Shown here in pieces: positions 6,422 through 11,552 of a stretch of DNA of 11,552 bases. The stretch is from contig DJVN01000159.1 in the NCBI GenBank assembly GCA_002441205.1, positions 1-11,552 of the forward strand, written 5' to 3'. The DNA is from Syntrophaceae bacterium UBA6255 (GTDB taxonomy: Bacteria > Desulfobacterota > Syntrophia > Syntrophales > Smithellaceae). Both the position numbers and the translations under genes were made by a program. The first letter of the stretch is position 1. Every line of letters begins with the position of its first letter. Below the pieces are notes generated by a model, which ran no database searches, was not told where the DNA came from, and worked only from the letters and a program-made list of their open reading frames with translations.

Positions 6422-8125
6422 ATGAAAAAAAGTATTACCTGTTTAATCGTTATCATGACTTTAATGTTAGTCAATCTTTCCGGATGTGGTGGCTTGCATA
6501 ATCATCAGGTGTCTGCCGGGCAAGTTGATCACGTTCAGACACAGGGAACGTATCATTATTTCCTGAGCGTGCTCTTGCGACATGAAGGCAAACTTGAGCA
6601 AGCGATCGAAGAATTGACGAAGGCATATGAGGCGGATCCCCAGTCATCCTATCTGGCCACAGAGCTAATTTCTCTTTATGCCCAGAAGGGTGACTTCAAT
6701 AATGCCATTGTTCAGGGCGAAGAGTTTCTTTCTAAACATGCTGATCATGTTGAATTGCATTTGATTATGGGAGGGCTGTATCTCAATATCCGTGAGTACT
6801 CGAAGGCGATCAGAGAACATAAAAAAGTTATTGAGCTGGACCCCAAAAACCTGATTGCGCATCTTTATTTGGGTATCATTTATGCGGAAGAAAAAAGATT
6901 TGATAAAGCAGAAGACATCTTGAAAAAAATGCTGACGATAGATTCTGAAAATATCATGGGCATTTATTATTATGGGAAAGTGCTGGAAAAGATGAAACGC
7001 TTTGACGAGGCGGAAAAAATGTTTAAAAAGGCCATGTCTCTCAATCCTTATTTTGAAATGGCCCTGTTTAATTTGGCCGCGCTTTACGAAAAACAGGAAA
7101 AACTGGATAAAGCCATTGAAGTTTATCGCAGTTATTTGGCGATTGATCCCACGCGACTGAATTTACGTGTCAGGACGGGAGAACTTTTAATTAAGAAGAA
7201 AAAATACGAGGAAGCCGAGCAAGAATTTCGGGAAGTGCTGAAAATTGATCCGGATAATCGGGATATCAAGGTGGCGCTTGGATTGTTATATCTGGATATG
7301 AAAAAATTTGATTTAGCTGTGGCTGAATTTTCTGCGATTCTGAAGCAGAATGTTCTGGATGATAAAGTTCGTTATTTACTGGCATCGACGTATGAGCAAA
7401 AAAAAGAACATGCATTGGCCATCGATGAATACAGCAGCATAGCGGTATCCTCCGATTTGTATGTGAGTGCGAGAATTCGTGCCGCCATGCTTTTAAAAAA
7501 TGAAGGTAAAATAATCCCGGCCATTGACTTGATCAGGAAAGCCATTAAGAAAAAAAACGATCAGATTATTTTCTATCTTTTTGTATCGACCCTGTATGAG
7601 GAGGCTGGGGACAACGCCGCTTCTGAGAATATGTTGAAAGAGGGACTTAAAATGGCTCCGAAAAGCACAGATTTGCATTACGCTTTGGGCGTGCTTTATG
7701 ACAAGACAAATCGTTTTTCGGAGAGCATTGAGACGTTGCAGAAGATTTTAGAATTTGATCCGGACAATGCTGAAACGCTCAATTTTATAGGCTATAGTTA
7801 TGCAGTAAGAGGTATCCATCTGGACGAAGCGGAAAAAATGATTCTCAGAGCATTGAAAATTAAACCCGAAAATCCTTATTTCCTGGATAGTCTGGGATGG
7901 GTTTATTTCAAAAAAAACCAGATGGACAACGCGGAAAAATATTTAAAAGAGGCTTTGGAACTTTTGCCGGACGAAGTTGAAATCATCGAACATATGGGGG
8001 ATTTATACGTAAAACAGAACAAGATAAAAGAAGCCGGTGACCTGTATGAAAAAGCTCTGAAAATTGATCCTCAGAATCTTCCTTTACAAAAAAAACTTGA
8101 AAATTTGTTCAAGAAAAAACAATAA
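6422..8125 (+). CDS. TPR-repeat lipoprotein (about 15 tandem repeats)
   Basis: The 567-aa product is almost entirely tetratricopeptide repeats. A lipoprotein signal peptide is visible: basic MKK, a hydrophobic core, then the lipobox Leu-Ser-Gly-Cys with Cys22 as the lipidated residue. After a short His/Gln-containing linker, about 15 units of 34 residues follow, many ending in the typical IDP-N or LDP-N turn (for example ELDPKN, KIDPDN, EFDPDN). Such scaffolds bind partner proteins; no enzyme motif is present and the partner is unknown. Starts at 6401 (TTG) and 6413 (ATG) are in frame but only add residues before the natural MKK; none has a clear Shine-Dalgarno sequence. It lies 24 nt after the deacetylase gene and 7 nt before the LolB-like gene, so it probably shares their transcript and acts in the periplasm or at the outer membrane. 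Confidence 0.88.
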   Translation: MKKSITCLIVIMTLMLVNLSGCGGLHNHQVSAGQVDHVQTQGTYHYFLSVLLRHEGKLEQAIEELTKAYEADPQSSYLATELISLYAQKGDFNNAIVQGEEFLSKHADHVELHLIMGGLYLNIREYSKAIREHKKVIELDPKNLIAHLYLGIIYAEEKRFDKAEDILKKMLTIDSENIMGIYYYGKVLEKMKRFDEAEKMFKKAMSLNPYFEMALFNLAALYEKQEKLDKAIEVYRSYLAIDPTRLNLRVRTGELLIKKKKYEEAEQEFREVLKIDPDNRDIKVALGLLYLDMKKFDLAVAEFSAILKQNVLDDKVRYLLASTYEQKKEHALAIDEYSSIAVSSDLYVSARIRAAMLLKNEGKIIPAIDLIRKAIKKKNDQIIFYLFVSTLYEEAGDNAASENMLKEGLKMAPKSTDLHYALGVLYDKTNRFSESIETLQKILEFDPDNAETLNFIGYSYAVRGIHLDEAEKMILRALKIKPENPYFLDSLGWVYFKKNQMDNAEKYLKEALELLPDEVEIIEHMGDLYVKQNKIKEAGDLYEKALKIDPQNLPLQKKLENLFKKKQ

Positions 8126-8132
8126 ACGCCAC

Positions 8133-8936
8133 ATGCTATTTTATCACCGCATATTTTTCTCGCCTGAGGCAAAAAAAACTTTTCATTTGGCGCTTTTTTT
8201 ATTTTTATTGCCATTGTTTTCCTGCGGCTTTTATAAGCCGACGATTGTAAAAACAGATTTTTCAACCGGGGACATTGAAGCCTCTGTCTTACGCTTGATC
8301 GATGAAGATGAAATTTTCAGTGCTGTGGCGCTGATCAATCTATCTCATCATAACAGTTTTTATCCGGTGAAAGCCGTTTTGGTGATTAAAAGACCTTCTT
8401 ATTTACGGATGGAATTACTGCCCGTTATAGGAGTGCCCGATTTTTTTCTTTCGGTTTCTCCTGAAATAATGAAAATATTTATTCCTTCAAAGGGGGAATG
8501 TTACAGCGGACTGCCGACCGTCTCCAATTTAAACAAGTTTCTTCCTTGGCAGATAGACATTGAAGATATGATAATGATTTTCACCGGGGCGTATCCGTCG
8601 CTTAAAGAAGAGCCTGTTTCTTATCAAATGCATCATGAAGATAATCTTGTGCGCGTGGAAATGAAAGCTCCATCGGGCGCTTCGCAAATTATCTGGATTG
8701 GTGAAAATAATAAATTATTCAAACTGGTTCGTCAGGATGATACCGGAGAAAATTTATATCATGTAGAGTATACTTACGACAATAATAATTTCCCGGAAAA
8801 AATTAAAATAAACTTTGCGGATGAAACCGTCTCTTTATCGATTAAATATTCGGATGTTAAAATTGAAAAGCGTAAGGATTTGTCGATTTTTGATTTGGCG
8901 ATTCCAGATCATGTCAACGAAATTATTTTGGAATAA
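8133..8936 (+). CDS. LolB-like / DUF4292-type outer-membrane lipoprotein
   Basis: The 267-aa product starts 7 nt after the TPR gene's stop. Residues about 16-30 are hydrophobic and end in Leu-Phe-Ser-Cys, making Cys31 a likely lipidation site, although Phe at position -2 of the lipobox is unusual. The mature part looks like the LolA/LolB fold: a strand pair with KAVLVIKRPSYLRMELLPVIG, then a GECYSGLPT hairpin. FLPWQIDIEDMIMIFTGAYP resembles the LolB region of the form leu-gly-x-x-x-pro-val-x-x-leu-x-x-trp-x-x-gly, and a series of C-terminal strands follows. LolB receives lipoproteins from LolA and inserts them into the outer membrane; that role here is an inference from weak similarity. The alternative is a DUF4292 protein of unknown function. 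A TTG at 8064 inside the TPR gene would add 23 basic residues before the signal peptide and is rejected. No good ribosome-binding site is seen, suggesting translational coupling. Confidence 0.7.
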   Translation: MLFYHRIFFSPEAKKTFHLALFLFLLPLFSCGFYKPTIVKTDFSTGDIEASVLRLIDEDEIFSAVALINLSHHNSFYPVKAVLVIKRPSYLRMELLPVIGVPDFFLSVSPEIMKIFIPSKGECYSGLPTVSNLNKFLPWQIDIEDMIMIFTGAYPSLKEEPVSYQMHHEDNLVRVEMKAPSGASQIIWIGENNKLFKLVRQDDTGENLYHVEYTYDNNNFPEKIKINFADETVSLSIKYSDVKIEKRKDLSIFDLAIPDHVNEIILE

Positions 8937-8958
8937 ATAGAGCGTTGTCCTGAGACGG

Positions 8959-9771
8959 TTATTTTATGCCTTGAAGGTTAGAACGCGCAATGCGCGCCTG
9001 GCTGGTATTCGGATAATTTTTAATGACTTCCTGTAGAAGTAATTTGGCGGAGGTGTTATCCCCGAGCTTCAAAAAAGAAAGGCCCTGTTTGAGCAGGGCA
9101 TAGGGGACTTTGTTGCCGTTGGGATAATTTTTCGTGACTTTTTCATACTCCAGGATCGCGGACTCGTATTTTTGTTCGAAAAAATAACATTCGCCGATCC
9201 AAAACTGAGCATTGTCTGAATATTCACTATCGGGATATGCGGCCAGGAAGTTTTGAAATTCTGTCCTGGCTTTGGAATAGTATCCTTCCTGAAAAATCTG
9301 ATACGCGGCAGAATATGCCATTTCCTTGTCCTGTTTCTTCCCCGTATCTTTGGCCACTGTGCTGCCATTTAATTTGCCTGTTTTATCTGAAGCGTCTGAA
9401 GTATTTTTGCTGCCAATCTCCAGAAATTTTTCGATAAAATTGATTCTAATCAAAATGTTATCGAGGGCTTGCTTATCATTTTTTGAATTGATAGACGTTT
9501 CTTTTTTGAGGGTTTCCACCTGACCGCGCAATTGCTGAAGATTTTCTCTCAGTTCGGAAATATCCGCCACGGTATTGGCCTGTCCTTTGCGCATGGAATC
9601 AAGTGCCGCGGCGTTTTTCTTCACGTCATTCAGTTCGGCGTCTAGAGACGCGATTTTTTCGTCCATTCTCTGGTTGAGCTCCGACCGGAGCGCTTTTAAA
9701 TCTCCTGAAGATGCACAACCAAAGAGGACAAGGCATATAATGGATAGAAAGAGATGAATATATCTTTTCAA
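8959..9771 (-). CDS. cpoB: Tol-Pal system protein CpoB/YbgF, lipoprotein form
   Basis: CpoB (YbgF) is a periplasmic TolA-binding protein that, in E. coli, links Tol-Pal energy use with peptidoglycan synthesis by PBP1B during division. The 270-aa product has a lipoprotein signal ending in Leu-Phe-Gly-Cys (Cys19) and a long polar, heptad-like segment at about 24-118 that should form the trimerising coiled coil. A low-complexity linker follows, then three TPR units at about 152-259 with typical Tol-Pal CpoB motifs (YQIFQEGYY, FWIGECYF, KNYPN). E. coli CpoB is soluble, so lipidation is a difference seen here. The start is taken as TTG at 9771, because a GAGGTG site lies 6 nt upstream; a GTG at 9780 is in frame but overlaps that same site. 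It follows pal by about 22 nt and ends 22 nt from the convergent LolB-like gene. Confidence 0.93.
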   Translation of the reverse strand: MKRYIHLFLSIICLVLFGCASSGDLKALRSELNQRMDEKIASLDAELNDVKKNAAALDSMRKGQANTVADISELRENLQQLRGQVETLKKETSINSKNDKQALDNILIRINFIEKFLEIGSKNTSDASDKTGKLNGSTVAKDTGKKQDKEMAYSAAYQIFQEGYYSKARTEFQNFLAAYPDSEYSDNAQFWIGECYFFEQKYESAILEYEKVTKNYPNGNKVPYALLKQGLSFLKLGDNTSAKLLLQEVIKNYPNTSQARIARSNLQGIK

Positions 9772-9777
9772 GCTTGT

Positions 9778-9783
9778 CACCTC
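9778..9783 (-). promoter_or_regulatory. ribosome-binding site favouring the TTG start of cpoB
   Basis: Read on the minus strand, GAGGTG (9783 down to 9778) stands 6 nt before TTG at 9771. The in-frame GTG at 9780 is part of this very site and has no well-spaced Shine-Dalgarno sequence upstream. The TTG start gives MKRYIH, a standard lipoprotein signal start. Rare start codons often reduce translation, so this may lower CpoB relative to Pal. Confidence 0.6.
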
Positions 9784-9793
9784 ACTTTATCGA

Positions 9794-10360
9794 TTACGGA
9801 TTCACGACAAAATGCGCCCGTCTGTTTTTTGCCCACGCTTCTTCGGTGGAGGATGGATCAAGCGGATTTTCCTCGCCAAAGCTGACCGTTCTCATCATGG
9901 ATTCTCTAATCCCTAAATTAACCAGATATTTTTTTGTTTCCTGCGCGCGTCTCTCTCCCAGAGCCATATTGTATTCCGCTGTTCCTCTTTCATCGCAATG
10001 CCCTTCAATAATGATGGAGGACACTCTGTTTTTCGTGAAATAATTTGCATTGGCTTTCAGGATCTCACGGGCTTCGTAATTGATACTGGAACTGTCAAAA
10101 TCAAAGTTTATATCGCTGACGGGGGATTTCATGCGGGCCATTTTTTCCAAATCAACAGATTTTTCTGCTGTTACGTCTTGTGATTCGGGTGTTTCTCCGG
10201 AGGGTGTTACGCTTTGTTGTTCAGGAGATGTTGTTGTGGCTTGTTGGGATTGTCCGGCGTCGCTGGTCACGACTGATTTTTTCTCGGCACAGCCGGTAAA
10301 AATTATCAGACCTGAAATAAGCACTACAAAGATCACCCTTAATTTTATATTGAATTTCAT
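9794..10360 (-). CDS. pal: peptidoglycan-associated lipoprotein Pal
   Basis: Pal anchors the outer membrane to peptidoglycan and interacts with TolB. The 188-aa product begins with a signal peptide ending in Phe-Thr-Gly-Cys (Cys24 lipidated). A Gln/Thr/Ser/Pro-rich disordered linker (about 30-75) follows, then an OmpA-like domain at about 83-186. This domain shows INFDFDSSSI, EGHCDERGT with Asp123, LGERRA with Arg138, and KNRRAHFVV. The Asp and Arg 15 residues apart correspond to the pair that grips diaminopimelate in OmpA-like domains. The length is close to other Pal proteins. The ATG at 10358-10360 is preceded on the minus strand by AAGGAG, 8 nt away, one of the best ribosome-binding sites in the window. 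It lies between tolB and cpoB, the standard order. Confidence 0.96.
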   Translation of the reverse strand: MKFNIKLRVIFVVLISGLIIFTGCAEKKSVVTSDAGQSQQATTTSPEQQSVTPSGETPESQDVTAEKSVDLEKMARMKSPVSDINFDFDSSSINYEAREILKANANYFTKNRVSSIIIEGHCDERGTAEYNMALGERRAQETKKYLVNLGIRESMMRTVSFGEENPLDPSSTEEAWAKNRRAHFVVNP

Positions 10361-10553
10361 TATGAACGCTCCTTTCTTATGGTCAATACAGTTCAGTGTT
10401 TAGAATAGACTAAAGACAAATACACGAATTTTTATCATTTCAAAAAATAGAAAATCTAAAATTCCCCTTCTTTTTTAAATTAACGTCGCTTATTCTAAGT
10501 TTGTATACCGTAAAGGTGAGAAAATAACAACCCTTTTCGATATTGCTTGTCCG
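10361..10553 (-). other. 193-bp AT-rich tolB-pal intergenic region
   Basis: No open frame of note lies here. The region holds the possible promoter at 10502-10530, the pal ribosome-binding site at about 10369-10373, and two short inverted repeats, CTTA-TTC-TAAG (about 10489-10499) and TTTAG-6 nt-CTAAA (about 10400-10415). Neither is followed by a T-tract on the minus strand, so I see no intrinsic terminator for tolB. Confidence 0.5.
10502..10530 (-). promoter_or_regulatory. possible promoter for pal-cpoB
   Basis: In the 193-bp gap between tolB and pal, read on the minus strand, TTGTTA (10530-10525, 4 of 6) is followed after 17 bp by TATACA (10507-10502, 4 of 6). It would leave a leader of about 135 nt before pal. 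The whole gap is AT-rich, so this is only a consensus-based candidate. The unusual length of the gap inside an otherwise tight operon is the main reason to suspect an internal promoter. Confidence 0.3.
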
Positions 10554-11552
10554 TTAATGAAATCGTCCCGACCATGCCGGCATGATAAGTTTATTATTTT
10601 GTTCATACAGAAGTCTTGGATTGGATCCATTGGAATTCATTATCACTATTCTGCTTTTTGAATTTTTTCTCGAGACGTAAACGATTTGCCGTCCTGACGG
10701 CGACCACGATGGTGATTCTTTGTTTGCTTCATCGAAGGTTAATTGCACAGGGTTGTTGCCTTCCTCGTCAATGGAAAAAATTTGATACTTATTGTTTGCC
10801 GCTAAGCCTTCATAGACGATGCGGTCCCCGCGAGGCGACCAGGACGGTGAAGAATTATAGCTGCCTTTATAAGTTATTCTATTGACATTATTACCCCCGG
10901 CGTCCATCGTGTAAATTTGTGGTGAGCCTGAACGGTTTGAAACAAAAACAATTTTTTCCCCGTCCGGTGACCAGGAAGGTGAAACATCTATCGAATAATT
11001 ATTGGTTAGTCGCATGAGTTTCAAAGCGTCAATTTGCAGGACATATATTTCTTCGTTTCCATCCTTGCTCAGGGTCAATAATATTTTTTTCCCATCAGGA
11101 GAGAAAGCTCCGCACAGATTCAATCCATCAAAAGAAGTGATCCTTTTTTCCGCGCCGCTTTTTAAATTTCGAAGATAAATTTCCGGACGTCCGCGTTTAA
11201 AAGATGTAAAGGCCAGCCAGTTTCCATCCGGAGACCAGCGCGGTGTCACGATGATAGATTGGTGATTTGTTATTTTTTGTATCCCGGTGCCATCGTAGTT
11301 GACAGCATAAATGTCAGACTTCAGTCCCGTTTTTGAAACAAATGCAATTTGGGTATTGAAGTCTCCCGCGTCATTGATAAGCGCCAGCATAATATCGGAA
11401 GCTATCGCCCGGGCAATGGCGCTGATTCTGTCGGCGGCGGCGCGATATTTTTTAATAAAAATCACTTCGCCGCGGGTGACATCAAAAAGATGAGCCTCTG
11501 CGATGATTTCCCGGTCATTGTGGGTTACGTTGCCTTTCAGCAGATAATCAGC
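10554..11552 (-). CDS. tolB: Tol-Pal system beta-propeller protein TolB (5' end outside window)
   Basis: TolB is a periplasmic protein that binds Pal and colicins in E. coli and takes part in outer-membrane constriction. The frame is open to the right edge, so 332 codons are present and the signal peptide is missing. An internal GTG at 11465 is not the start: the frame upstream reads ADYLLKG...LFDVTRGE, a typical part of the TolB N-terminal domain. The N-terminal domain continues to about 11355. A beta-propeller follows with repeated blades, each marked by WSPDG or a variant (WSPDGNWLAF, FSPDGKKILL, WSPDGEKIVF, WSPRGDRIVY, WSPSGRQIVY), ending in MPAWSGRFH. pal lies 193 bp downstream on the same strand. 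Confidence 0.95.
   Translation of the reverse strand, partial: ADYLLKGNVTHNDREIIAEAHLFDVTRGEVIFIKKYRAAADRISAIARAIASDIMLALINDAGDFNTQIAFVSKTGLKSDIYAVNYDGTGIQKITNHQSIIVTPRWSPDGNWLAFTSFKRGRPEIYLRNLKSGAEKRITSFDGLNLCGAFSPDGKKILLTLSKDGNEEIYVLQIDALKLMRLTNNYSIDVSPSWSPDGEKIVFVSNRSGSPQIYTMDAGGNNVNRITYKGSYNSSPSWSPRGDRIVYEGLAANNKYQIFSIDEEGNNPVQLTFDEANKESPSWSPSGRQIVYVSRKNSKSRIVIMNSNGSNPRLLYEQNNKLIMPAWSGRFH

Noticed and set aside
8943..8965. Hairpin between the convergent genes
   Set aside because: Only three Watson-Crick pairs plus G-U pairs, and just a weak T-run follows; too unstable to call.
11463..11465. GTG at 11465 as the start of tolB
   Set aside because: The frame stays open to the window edge and the upstream residues belong to the TolB N-terminal domain, so this is an internal valine.
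1..11552. Defence island, prophage, integrative element or CRISPR array
   Set aside because: All genes are recognisable housekeeping or envelope genes. I saw no integrase, transposase, spaced direct repeats, tRNA att site or abrupt compositional change.

Overview
This window reads as an ordinary chromosomal stretch of a Gram-negative bacterium. The genes look like those of a Desulfobacterota/deltaproteobacterium, possibly near Syntrophales. That placement is an inference from gene content, the many lipoproteins with type II signal peptides, a Tol-Pal set and the moderate GC content; it was not tested by phylogeny. No transposase, integrase, CRISPR array, tRNA, rRNA, phage gene or toxin-antitoxin pair is visible, and I do not see an undescribed system. 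The points of interest are smaller: a WYL-domain tail on a Pif1-type helicase, an overlap between a terminator and a ribosome-binding site, a LolB-like lipoprotein outside the group where LolB is well studied, and several start codons that differ from the longest open frame.

Layout, left to right. Bases 1-500 hold the 3' end of a Pif1/RecD-like helicase with a C-terminal WYL domain (+). A promoter at 528-556 then drives rplM-rpsI (ribosomal proteins L13 and S9), which end at a strong intrinsic terminator (1461-1488). argC (arginine biosynthesis) and cysS (cysteinyl-tRNA synthetase) follow, almost touching each other. After a gap of about 126 bp with a possible promoter comes an envelope cluster: ctpA (C-terminal processing protease), a YibQ-type divergent polysaccharide deacetylase, a lipoprotein of about 15 TPR units, and a LolB-like lipoprotein, all on + and separated by 7-26 nt.

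The right end is on the minus strand and converges on that cluster with only 22 nt between stop codons. It carries tolB (5' end beyond the window), pal and cpoB (ybgF), the distal part of a Tol-Pal operon; tolQ, tolR and tolA would be expected beyond the right edge. From about 4.1 kb onward nearly every product acts in the periplasm or outer membrane: peptidoglycan-related proteolysis and deacetylase-like activity, outer-membrane tethering and constriction (Tol-Pal), and possibly lipoprotein insertion (LolB-like). The left part is translation and amino-acid metabolism.
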